Positions 57,115 to 64,000 of a stretch of DNA of 64,000 nt are shown piece by piece. The notes beneath the pieces are model-generated. The model was not told the origin of the DNA. It ran no database searches and saw only the letters and a list, made by a program, of their open reading frames with translations. Numbering within the stretch: the stretch's first letter is position 1; every line of letters starts with the position of its first letter. The stretch comes from Pseudonocardia abyssalis (GTDB lineage: Bacteria > Actinomycetota > Actinomycetes > Mycobacteriales > Pseudonocardiaceae): contig NZ_JADQDK010000001.1 of assembly GCF_019263705.2 (NCBI RefSeq), forward strand, positions 4,154,001 to 4,218,000, given 5' to 3'. A program made the position numbers and the translations under genes.

Positions 57115-58242
57115 ATGTCCCGCCGCACCCCCGCCGCCGTCGGCCTCGCCGTCCTCGGCCTCGCCATGGCCGGCTGCACCAGCACCGCTCCCGTCGACAC
57201 CGGTGCGGGCGGCCCGATCACCGTCGCCGCCGCCGACGACGCGTGCGACGTCAGCACCGCCGAGGCCCCCGCCGGCACGATCTCGTTCGACATCACCAAC
57301 GGCGGCTCCAAGGTGACCGAGTTCTACCTCTACGCCACCGGCGGCCGGATCATGGGCGAGGTCGAGAACATCGGGCCCGGCCTGTCGCGGCAGCTCATCG
57401 TCGAGGTGCCGGAGGGCGGCGCCTACGAGACGGTGTGCAAGCCGGGCATGGTGGGCGACGGCATCCGCTCCGCGTTCACCGTCACCGGCTCGGCGGAGCG
57501 CTCCGTCGACACCGACACCCGCCTGGCCGAGGCCACCGCGGGCTACGCGCGCTACGTCAACTCGCAGGTCGAGGCGCTGGTCCCGAAGACGCAGGAGTTC
57601 GTCGACGCCGTGAAGGCGGGCGACGTCGAGGGGGCGAAGGCGCTGTACCCGGTCGCCCGCACCTACTGGGAGCGCATCGAGCCGGTCGCGGAGTCCTTCG
57701 GCGACATCGACCCCCGCATCGACGGCCGCGACGACGGCGAGCCCGGCGTCGAGTTCACCGGGTTCCACCGCCTGGAGCGCGACCTGTGGCAGGACGGGCT
57801 GCAGCCCGACTCGTCGAGCATCGCCGACCGGCTGATGGCCGACATCACCGAGCTCGCCGGCCGCGTCCCGTCCGTCGAGCTCACACCGCTCGCCCTGGCC
57901 AACGGCGCGAAGGAGCTGCTCGACGAGGTCGCCACCGGCAAGATCACCGGCGAGGAGGACCGCTACTCGCACACCGACCTGTGGGACTTCCGCGCCAACA
58001 TCGACGGCTCGCAGGGCGCCATCGCGGCACTGCGGCCGGTCATCGACGAGCGCGACCCGGAACTCGGCCCGCTCCTCGACGAGCGCTTCGCCGCCGTCGA
58101 CGCGCTGCTGGAGAACTACCGCGACGGCGACGGGTTCGTGCTCTACACCGCACTGACGCCGGACGACGTCAAGGCCATGACCGAGGCCGTCGACGCCCTG
58201 GGTGAGCCGGTGAGCCAGGTCGCGGGAGTCGTCTCGTCGTGA
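57115..58242 (+). CDS. efeO: Iron uptake protein EfeO
   Basis: Exported iron-binding protein of the Efe system. The 375-residue lipoprotein has a lipobox LAMAGC (about residues 17-22). The N-terminal cupredoxin-like domain (30-125) carries a Cys in ETVCKPGM, and the C-terminal imelysin-like M75 domain (135-375) carries the conserved HxxE metal motif in GFHRLERDLW. ATG 57115 is preceded by GAGGAG and lies 35 bases after efeU. The stop overlaps efeB by 4 bases (GTGA). Confidence 0.94.
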   Translation: MSRRTPAAVGLAVLGLAMAGCTSTAPVDTGAGGPITVAAADDACDVSTAEAPAGTISFDITNGGSKVTEFYLYATGGRIMGEVENIGPGLSRQLIVEVPEGGAYETVCKPGMVGDGIRSAFTVTGSAERSVDTDTRLAEATAGYARYVNSQVEALVPKTQEFVDAVKAGDVEGAKALYPVARTYWERIEPVAESFGDIDPRIDGRDDGEPGVEFTGFHRLERDLWQDGLQPDSSSIADRLMADITELAGRVPSVELTPLALANGAKELLDEVATGKITGEEDRYSHTDLWDFRANIDGSQGAIAALRPVIDERDPELGPLLDERFAAVDALLENYRDGDGFVLYTALTPDDVKAMTEAVDALGEPVSQVAGVVSS

Positions 58243-59474
58243 GCACCTTCTCCCGACGACGCCTGCTGGGCTGGACCGGGGCGGGAGCGGCGGCCGCCGG
58301 GATCGGGGCGGTGGCGGGTTGCGCCGCCCCGGCCGCGACGGCCCCCGCCCAGCTCGTCGTGCCCTTCCGCGGCGAGCACCAGGCCGGGATCGTCACGCCC
58401 GCCCAGGACCGGCTGCACTTCGTCGCCCTCGACGTGCTCACCGACGACCCGGAGAAGCTGAAGGCGTTGCTGCAGCGCTGGACCGCGGCCGCCGAACGGA
58501 TGACGGCGGGCGCGGAGACCACCCCGGGCGGCGCCACCGGCGGCAACCCGAACTCCCCTCCCGACGACACGGGCGAAGCGCTCGGGCTGCCCGCGGCGTC
58601 GCTCACCCTGACCTTCGGGGTGGGTGCGTCGCTGTTCGCGAAGCTCGGCCTGGACCCGTCGCTGGTGCCGGCCGGGCTGGCCGACCTGCCGCCGTTCGCC
58701 GGCGACCAGCTCGATCCCACGCTGTCCGGCGGTGACCTGTGCATCCAGGCCTGCTCCGACGACCCGCAGGTCGCGGTGCACGCCGTGCGCAACCTCGTGC
58801 GGATGGGGTTCGGCACCACCGCGGTGCGCTGGTCGCAGCTGGGGTTCGGGCGCACGTCGTCCACGTCGACGACGCAGGAGACGCACCGCAACCTGTTCGG
58901 CTTCAAGGACGGCACCAACAACCTCAAGGCCGAGGACCCCGACGGGCTGCGCGACCAGGTCTGGGTGTCACCCGACCAGGGGCCCGCGTGGCTGGCGGGC
59001 GGTAGCTACCTCGTCGCACGGCGGATCCGGATGCACATCGAGATCTGGGACCGCACCTCGCTCGTCGAGCAGGAAGTGATCATCGGGCGGACGAAGGACC
59101 GGGGTGCGCCGATCGGTGCGGCCGCCGAGTTCGACCCCGCCGACTTCGCCGCCGTCGACGAGACCGGCGCCCCGCGGATCGCCGTCGACGCGCACATCCG
59201 GCTGGCCTCGGCCGAGGCGCTGGGCGGGGTGAAGATCCTGCGCCGCGGCTACAACTTCGTCGACGGCAGCGACGGCCAGGGGCACCTCAACGCCGGGCTG
59301 TTCTTCATCGCGTTCATGAACGACCCGCAGGCGCAGTTCGTGCCGATGCAGCGCGCACTCGCCACCTCCGACGTGCTGATGGAGTACATCGAGCACACCG
59401 GGTCGGCCGTGTTCGCCTGCCCCGCCGGGCTCGGTGAGGGCTCGTACTGGGGTCAGTCGTTGTTCGAGGCCTGA
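58239..59474 (+). CDS. efeB: Deferrochelatase/DyP-type peroxidase EfeB
   Basis: Tat-exported haem peroxidase that oxidises ferrous iron or removes iron from haem in the Efe system. The 411-residue protein has a twin-arginine signal SRRRLLGWTGAGAAAAG with a hydrophobic stretch to about residue 32. The DyP motif is FGFKDGTNN (about residue 225), and NPNSPPDDTGEALG and the C-terminal GYNFVDGSD are also present. The proximal haem His is probably in VDAHIRLASAEAL. GTG 58239 overlaps efeO. The last 22 bases overlap the convergent transglycosylase gene. Confidence 0.94.
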   Translation: MSTFSRRRLLGWTGAGAAAAGIGAVAGCAAPAATAPAQLVVPFRGEHQAGIVTPAQDRLHFVALDVLTDDPEKLKALLQRWTAAAERMTAGAETTPGGATGGNPNSPPDDTGEALGLPAASLTLTFGVGASLFAKLGLDPSLVPAGLADLPPFAGDQLDPTLSGGDLCIQACSDDPQVAVHAVRNLVRMGFGTTAVRWSQLGFGRTSSTSTTQETHRNLFGFKDGTNNLKAEDPDGLRDQVWVSPDQGPAWLAGGSYLVARRIRMHIEIWDRTSLVEQEVIIGRTKDRGAPIGAAAEFDPADFAAVDETGAPRIAVDAHIRLASAEALGGVKILRRGYNFVDGSDGQGHLNAGLFFIAFMNDPQAQFVPMQRALATSDVLMEYIEHTGSAVFACPAGLGEGSYWGQSLFEA

Positions 59475-60199
59475 GCGGCCGTCGCGTAGCGGTCGGCGGC
59501 GGCCCAGACCAGCCGGGCGTACTCGCCGGAACGGTTGTAGGTGAGCACGCCGTCCCACCAGCCCGTGCCGTCTGCGGTGTCGCGGTCGTCGGCGCAGAGG
59601 TAGGCGGCCGCGCCGCGGGCCGCGTCGTCGATCTGGTGGGGGTCGGCCACGCCGTCGCCGTCGCCGTCGGCGCCGTAGGCCTCCCAGGTCGTCGGCAGGA
59701 ACTGCAGCGGGCCGACCGCACGGTCGTAGGTGGTGTCGCCGTCGAGCACACCCCCGTCCGTGTCGAGGATCTCCCGGACACCGTCGGAGCCGTCCAGGGC
59801 GACGCCGACGATCCGCGGCGTCGGGACCCCGTCGGCGCCGAGCGTCGCGCGGCCCAGGTTCCCGTGGTCGGACTCGACGCGCGCGATCCCGGCCAGCGTC
59901 GTCCAGGACAGGCGGCAGTCCGGGGTGTCGGCGCGTTGCGCCAGCTCCGCTCCCCCGTACGCCTGCAGCGCGCGGGCCGGGACTCCGGTGCGCCCGGCCG
60001 TCACGTCCGCCCAGCTCACGAGGTCGCCGTCGGCGGGGAGGGGGTCGCCCTGGGCGACCGGGGTGTCGCGGTCGACGTCGGCGGGCACGAGGCCGTCACC
60101 GCGGGACTCACGCTCCCCGGACACACCCCGGAGGATCGCGACGAGGAAGGCGACCGCCACCCCGAGAGCGACGAGGACGGCGACGGATCGTGAGCTCAC
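59453..60199 (-). CDS. Lytic transglycosylase-like protein (LpqU-type)
   Basis: 248-residue exported peptidoglycan-cleaving enzyme. The N-terminal membrane/signal helix (VAVLVALGVAVAFLVAIL, residues 6-23) is followed by a lysozyme-like SLT fold. The catalytic Glu is in LAGIARVESDHGNLG (about residue 109), and AVGPLQFLPTTWEAYG and VLTYNRSGEYARLVW complete the fold. No lipobox Cys is seen near the helix, unlike mycobacterial LpqU (Rv1022), its positional homologue. A peptidoglycan-remodelling role in division is likely. Confidence 0.88.
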   Translation of the reverse strand: MSSRSVAVLVALGVAVAFLVAILRGVSGERESRGDGLVPADVDRDTPVAQGDPLPADGDLVSWADVTAGRTGVPARALQAYGGAELAQRADTPDCRLSWTTLAGIARVESDHGNLGRATLGADGVPTPRIVGVALDGSDGVREILDTDGGVLDGDTTYDRAVGPLQFLPTTWEAYGADGDGDGVADPHQIDDAARGAAAYLCADDRDTADGTGWWDGVLTYNRSGEYARLVWAAADRYATAAQASNND

Positions 60200-60209
60200 C
60201 GCGTCCAGA

Positions 60210-60914
60210 CTAGCGGGGCCAGAACCGGTGCCAGGCCTGCTCGTCGAGGGAGTGGGGGTCGAGCCCGGCGTCGCGGGCGGCGGTCTCGGCCGCGCGGACG
60301 TCGGCTTCGAAGCCGCGGGCGGTGGTGCGCAGTTCCGCCTCGGGGTCGATCCCGGCCAGCTTCGCGCGGGCGGCGAGTGCGAAGAGCTGCTCCCCGATCC
60401 CCGACCCGGACGGCAGGAGGTCGACGGGCAGCCCGGCGCGCGAGGTGCGGCTGGTCAGCTTCGCGGCCAGCGCCACCGCGGGCTGCGCGGTCGCCACGCC
60501 GTCCACGCTGGACTCCCGCTGCTTCTCCGCGCGCTTGAGCTCCTCCCAGCGATGCTCCTGCTTCACGGCGGTGTCGACGGTCTCCGCTGTGTCGATTCCC
60601 GACGGGGCGAACACGTGCGGGTGCCGCCCGACCAGCTTCGCGACGAGATCGGCCGCGACGTCGTCGATCGTGAACGGGTCGGGGCCCTCCGCCGCGACGC
60701 GGGCGTGGAACAGCACCTGCAGCAGGACGTCGCCCAGCTCCTCGCGCACCGCGACCCGGTCGCCGTCCTCGATCGCCTGGTAGAGCTCGTAGCACTCCTC
60801 GACGAGGTACTGCAGCAGCGACTCGTGGGTCTGCTCGGCATCCCACGGGCAGCCGCCGGGCGAGCGCAGCCGGTCCATCACCTCGACGGCGTGCAGGAGC
60901 GGGGAGTCGCTCAC
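60210..60914 (-). CDS. mazG: Nucleoside triphosphate pyrophosphohydrolase MazG
   Basis: Hydrolyses non-canonical NTPs (and possibly ppGpp pools) to NMP and PPi, protecting from oxidised nucleotides. The 234-residue protein has one MazG domain (about 1-120) with the Mg-binding ExxE motifs VEECYELYQAIED and REELGDVLLQVLFHA. A diverged second half contains EHRWEELKRAEKQ. GTG 60914 overlaps the stop of the SurA-like gene by 4 bases, so the two are co-translated. Positional homologue of Rv1021. Confidence 0.92.
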   Translation of the reverse strand: MSDSPLLHAVEVMDRLRSPGGCPWDAEQTHESLLQYLVEECYELYQAIEDGDRVAVREELGDVLLQVLFHARVAAEGPDPFTIDDVAADLVAKLVGRHPHVFAPSGIDTAETVDTAVKQEHRWEELKRAEKQRESSVDGVATAQPAVALAAKLTSRTSRAGLPVDLLPSGSGIGEQLFALAARAKLAGIDPEAELRTTARGFEADVRAAETAARDAGLDPHSLDEQAWHRFWPR

Positions 60915-61837
60915 TCCGGCGCGGGGGCCGGCAGGATCGAGCCGGCCGTCTGGTCGTCGGCGACGACGGCGAGCTGGATCGGGTCCCACACGCCGTAGCG
61001 GGGGTTGACCTGCACGCCCAGTTCCTGCGACGCGGGCTGCAGCATCCGGTACCCGATGAGCTGCAGGTCCGACTGGCCGAGCTGGTCGACGATCGACGCC
61101 CCCTCCGGCACGAGGTCGGTGGTGCGGTCGAGGATCCGGATGACGGTCCACGGGGCACCGTCCTGCGCGGGGCGCAGCACGATCACCGAACCGGGGTCGG
61201 TGCCGAAGGCGAACGAGGTGGCGAGCGAGGGGTTGTCGACGGCCCGTACCTGCTGCGCGCGCTGGTCGGCGGGCACCCCGGCGAACACGGCCTCGGCGTC
61301 GGCGCCACCGGCCGCGACGGCCCGGGCGGCCCCGATCGCCTCCTGCTCGGAGGGGACCGCGACGAACTCCAGGGTGACGGCGAGCCGGTCGACGTAGCGG
61401 GCACCGAGGGCGGCGGCCGCGAGGTCGTCGCGGATCTTCTCGCGCTGCACCTCGGGGGTGTAGAGCGAGGCCTGGGCGAGCTCGTCGGGGCTGCCGGCCG
61501 TGGCGAGGGCCGCGTCGAGGTCGGCGTCGCTGATCGAGATGCCCTCCTCGGCGGTGCGGCGGTCGAGGAGATCGCCGAGGATCGCGCTGGTGACGATCTC
61601 GCGCGCCACCTGCGGGGACCCGTATCCGCCGCCCGCGCCCTGGTTGCGGCCCGACACCGCCTGGGCCTTCTCCGGGCTCAGCGCGAGCGCGATCTGGTCC
61701 TGCACCACGTCGAGCGCGATCGTGTCGGTGCCGACGATCGCCGCCGACCCGACCTGACTCGGGCCCGACCCGCACCCGCTGACCATCGCGCCCACGACCG
61801 CCACCGCGGCCACGACCCGTCCCACCTGCCTGTGCAC
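60911..61837 (-). CDS. SurA-like lipoprotein (peptidyl-prolyl isomerase chaperone-type)
   Basis: 308-residue exported lipoprotein with a lipobox VVGAMVSGC (about residues 15-23). A SurA N-terminal chaperone-like helical domain follows (about 25-160), with IVGTDTIALDVVQDQIALAL and TPEVQREKIRDDLAAAALG. No parvulin PPIase active site is clearly visible. It is predicted to assist folding or trafficking of exported proteins. GTG 61837 is chosen because GAGAGGGTG lies 6 bases upstream. Cotranscribed with mazG, and similarly placed next to mfd in other actinobacteria. Confidence 0.82.
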   Translation of the reverse strand: MHRQVGRVVAAVAVVGAMVSGCGSGPSQVGSAAIVGTDTIALDVVQDQIALALSPEKAQAVSGRNQGAGGGYGSPQVAREIVTSAILGDLLDRRTAEEGISISDADLDAALATAGSPDELAQASLYTPEVQREKIRDDLAAAALGARYVDRLAVTLEFVAVPSEQEAIGAARAVAAGGADAEAVFAGVPADQRAQQVRAVDNPSLATSFAFGTDPGSVIVLRPAQDGAPWTVIRILDRTTDLVPEGASIVDQLGQSDLQLIGYRMLQPASQELGVQVNPRYGVWDPIQLAVVADDQTAGSILPAPAPE

Positions 61838-61859
61838 GGCGCCCACCCTCTCACGCCCC

Positions 61860-61925
61860 CGCGAGTCGCCGTTTCCCCGCCCGCGAGTCGCCGGATCTCC
61901 GCCCGCGAGTCGCTCGATCCCCGCC
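61860..61925. repeat. Three tandem 22-bp repeats between mfd and surA-like genes
   Basis: Copies at 61860-61881, 61882-61903 and 61904-61925, each starting CGCGAGTCG(C/CC)G and ending in CC(C/T)CGCC. A hairpin with arms CCGCCCTCG/CGAGGGCGG (61921-61929 with 61945-61953) follows directly. They occupy the start region of the surA-like gene. The core is related to the repeats at 53158 and 54271. Confidence 0.7.
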
Positions 61926-62030
61926 CTCGGGTGGGAGCGCGACTCGAGGGCGGGAAGGCAGCGCCTCGCGGAAGGGCAGGGGGGAATCCGGGCCCGGTCT
62001 CCCACCCGTGTTCTCGCCCCGCCCCAGGCG

Positions 62031-64000
62031 TCACCCCGCGGCGGGAGCCTTCGCCGGCAGGACCAGGTCGTGGACGAGACGGGTGCACCACTCCAGCAGC
62101 TCGACGTCGCGCAGTGCCGCTCCCCCGATCCGCCCCCCGGCCACCGGCTTCGGGACGAGGACGGCCCGCGCGGCCGCCTTGTACTGCGACTTCGGGTAGA
62201 GCCGGTTCAGCCGCAGCTGCCCGGAGTCGAGCAGGTCGACCGGCCCGACCCGGATCCCGTTGCCCGCCACCGCGACCTCGCCGATCCCGAGCCGGCGGCA
62301 CTTCTGCCGGAACTCCGCGACGGCGAGCAGGTTGCGCACCGGCTGCGGCGGCTCGCCGTAGCGGTCGGTCAGCTCCTCGACGATCCGCTCCAGCGCCTCG
62401 GCGTCGCCCGCCTCGGCGATCTTGCGGTAGACCTCGAGGCGCAGCCGCTCGCCGGTGACGTAGTCGTGCGGCACGTGGGCGTCGATCGGCAGGTCGACGC
62501 GCACGTCGGTGAGCGGCTCCTCCTCCTCGCCCTCCCCCGCGCCCGCCTGCTGCCGGAACGCCGCGACGGCCTCGCCGACGAGCCGGATGTAGAGGTCGAA
62601 CCCGACGCCCGCGATGTGTCCGCTCTGCTCCGCGCCCAGGATGTTGCCCGCGCCGCGGATCTCCAGGTCCTTCATCGCGACGGCCGCGCCGGCACCCAGC
62701 TCGGAGTGCTGCGCGATCGTGGCGAGCCGGTCGTGCGCGGTCTCGGTCAGCGGGTGCTCGGGCGGGAACAGGAAGTAGGCGTAGCCGCGCTCGCGTCCCC
62801 GGCCGACGCGCCCGCGGAGCTGGTGGAGCTGCGAGAGACCGAGGGTGTCGGAGCGCTCGACGATCAGGGTGTTGGCGTTGGAGATGTCGAGGCCGTTCTC
62901 GACGATCGTGGTGCAGACCAGCACGTCGAACTCGTTGTGCCAGAAGCCGTTGACGGTGCGCTCGAGCAGGTCCTCGTTCATCTGCCCGTGCGCCACCGCG
63001 ATCCGGGCCTCCGGGACGAGGTCGCGGATCGTCTTGGCCGCCTTGTCGATCGTGGACACGCGGTTGTGCACGTAGAACACCTGGCCGTCGCGCAGCAGCT
63101 CGCGGCGGATCGCGGCGGCGACCTGCTTGGTGTCGTAGGCGCCGACGTAGGTGAGCGTGGGGTGGCGGTCCTCGGGCGGGGTCGTGATCGTCGACATCTC
63201 GCGGATGCCGGCCAGGCTCATCTCCAGCGTGCGCGGGATCGGCGTGGCGCTCAGCGTCAGGACGTCGACGTGGGTGCGCAGCGCGGTGATGTGCTCCTTG
63301 TGCTCGACGCCGAAGCGCTGCTCCTCGTCGACGATGACGAGCCCGAGGTCCTTCCACCGCACGCTGCTCTGCAGCAACCGGTGCGTGCCGACCACGACGT
63401 CGACGGTGCCGTCGGTCAGCCCGGCGATCGTCTCCTTCGCCTCGGCGTTGTCGGTGAAGCGGGACAGCCCGCGCACCGTCACCGGGAACGCGCGCATCCG
63501 CTCGGTGAACGTGTCGAGGTGCTGGGTGGCGAGCAGTGTCGTGGGGACGAGGACGGCGACCTGCTTGCCGTCCTGCACCGCCTTGAACGCCGCGCGCACC
63601 GCGATCTCGGTCTTGCCGAACCCGACGTCGCCGGAGATCACGCGGTCCATCGGGACCGCGCGCTCCATGTCGGCCTTCACCTCGTCGATCGCCGCGAGCT
63701 GGTCGGGCGTCTCGGTGTAGGGGAAGGCGTCCTCCATCTCGCGCTGCCACGGCGTGTCCTTCGCGAACGCGTGGCCGGGCGCGGACTGGCGCGCCGCGTA
63801 GAGCTGCACGAGCTGCGCCGCGATCTGGCGGACGGCCTTGCGCGCGCGGCCCTTCGTCTTCGCCCAGTCACCGCCGCCGAGCTTGTTGAGCGTGGGGATC
63901 TCGCCGCCGACGTAACGGCTGATCTCGTCGAGCGCGTCCGTGGGGACGAACAGCCGGTCGGCCGGTTGCCCCCGCTTCGACGACGCGTACTCCAGCACCA
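62031..64000 (-). CDS. mfd: Transcription-repair coupling factor Mfd (5' end outside window)
   Basis: DNA translocase that displaces stalled RNA polymerase and recruits UvrA. 656 C-terminal residues are present; the open frame runs off the window edge. The RNAP-interacting stretch with [18 protein letters not shown] and SRYVGGE is at the left, followed by Walker [15 protein letters not shown] and Walker [16 protein letters not shown]. RecG-like motifs [32 protein letters not shown] and [18 protein letters not shown] (TRG motif) follow. The C-terminal D7 domain has [20 protein letters not shown]. Stop at 62031. Confidence 0.95.
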   Translation of the reverse strand, partial: VLEYASSKRGQPADRLFVPTDALDEISRYVGGEIPTLNKLGGGDWAKTKGRARKAVRQIAAQLVQLYAARQSAPGHAFAKDTPWQREMEDAFPYTETPDQLAAIDEVKADMERAVPMDRVISGDVGFGKTEIAVRAAFKAVQDGKQVAVLVPTTLLATQHLDTFTERMRAFPVTVRGLSRFTDNAEAKETIAGLTDGTVDVVVGTHRLLQSSVRWKDLGLVIVDEEQRFGVEHKEHITALRTHVDVLTLSATPIPRTLEMSLAGIREMSTITTPPEDRHPTLTYVGAYDTKQVAAAIRRELLRDGQVFYVHNRVSTIDKAAKTIRDLVPEARIAVAHGQMNEDLLERTVNGFWHNEFDVLVCTTIVENGLDISNANTLIVERSDTLGLSQLHQLRGRVGRGRERGYAYFLFPPEHPLTETAHDRLATIAQHSELGAGAAVAMKDLEIRGAGNILGAEQSGHIAGVGFDLYIRLVGEAVAAFRQQAGAGEGEEEEPLTDVRVDLPIDAHVPHDYVTGERLRLEVYRKIAEAGDAEALERIVEELTDRYGEPPQPVRNLLAVAEFRQKCRRLGIGEVAVAGNGIRVGPVDLLDSGQLRLNRLYPKSQYKAAARAVLVPKPVAGGRIGGAALRDVELLEWCTRLVHDLVLPAKAPAAG

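Overview
This 64 kb window is very GC-rich and densely coding, with many GTG starts and 4-base start/stop overlaps. It encodes mycothiol enzymes (mycothiol S-conjugate amidase and two DinB/maleylpyruvate-isomerase-type proteins), an EphD-type hydrolase/reductase fusion, a FtsB/DUF501 pair and several ECF sigma factors. Together these point to an actinobacterium, most likely of the Pseudonocardiaceae (Pseudonocardia-like). From memory, much of the core gene set and order matches the Mycobacterium tuberculosis Rv1020-Rv1095 stretch (mfd, mazG, lpqU, eno, ftsB, DUF501, ppx, a Bax-inhibitor protein, fadA3, cbs, metB, greA, mca, the DUF255 protein, hemolysin III, short-chain cis-prenyltransferase, phoH2). 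The window is therefore a conserved chromosomal core interrupted by accessory blocks.

Layout. 0-8 kb: the end of an ABC importer (permease and ATPase), a WYL regulator, a DinB-like protein, an ATP-dependent DNA ligase, a membrane Ser/Thr kinase and GuaB1 (GMP reductase-type). 8-20 kb: a decayed F420-reductase-like fragment, PhoH2, a DUF885 peptidase-like protein, two tandemly duplicated small secreted (rodlin-like) proteins, cis-prenyltransferase, hemolysin III, the DUF255 thioredoxin-like protein, mca and greA. 19-30 kb: threonine ammonia-lyase, a SigG-like sigma factor, metB, the EphD-like fusion, a flavin/2Fe-2S reductase with a diiron-type partner, a frameshifted mycothiol-type gene and cystathionine beta-synthase. 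29-46 kb: a ShbA/SigD-like ECF sigma, two YCII-ECF42 modules, thiolase, Bax-inhibitor protein, a TetR/acyl-CoA dehydrogenase divergon, two tandem membrane proteins with an unusual N-terminal domain, a serine hydrolase, an AraC regulator, a P450, a mycothiol-dependent-type protein and a VOC protein. 46-64 kb: a cupin pseudogene, an odd tRNA gene, a squalene-cyclase-like protein, NDH-2, a VapBC-like toxin-antitoxin pair, type 5 uracil-DNA glycosylase, Ppx/GppA, AidB-like dehydrogenase, DUF501, FtsB, enolase, the EfeUOB iron importer, a lytic transglycosylase, MazG, a SurA-like lipoprotein and the C-terminal two thirds of Mfd.

Functional links. metB and cbs give transsulfuration capacity. efeUOB is a complete operon with a possible IdeR box upstream. 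The divergent TetR/acyl-CoA dehydrogenase pair and the reductase/diiron pair each have a clear palindromic operator candidate. Both ECF42 sigma genes overlap the end of a YCII gene.

The most unusual items are: a tRNA with a UAA anticodon but a short variable loop; the ~697-bp tandem duplication carrying rodlin-like genes, leader hairpins and terminators; the tandem membrane proteins sharing a GEEHHQ motif; a family of 22-bp-phased intergenic repeats; a gene with two compensating frameshifts; and a terminator-like hairpin in the greA leader. I found no CRISPR array, rRNA, insertion sequence or prophage.
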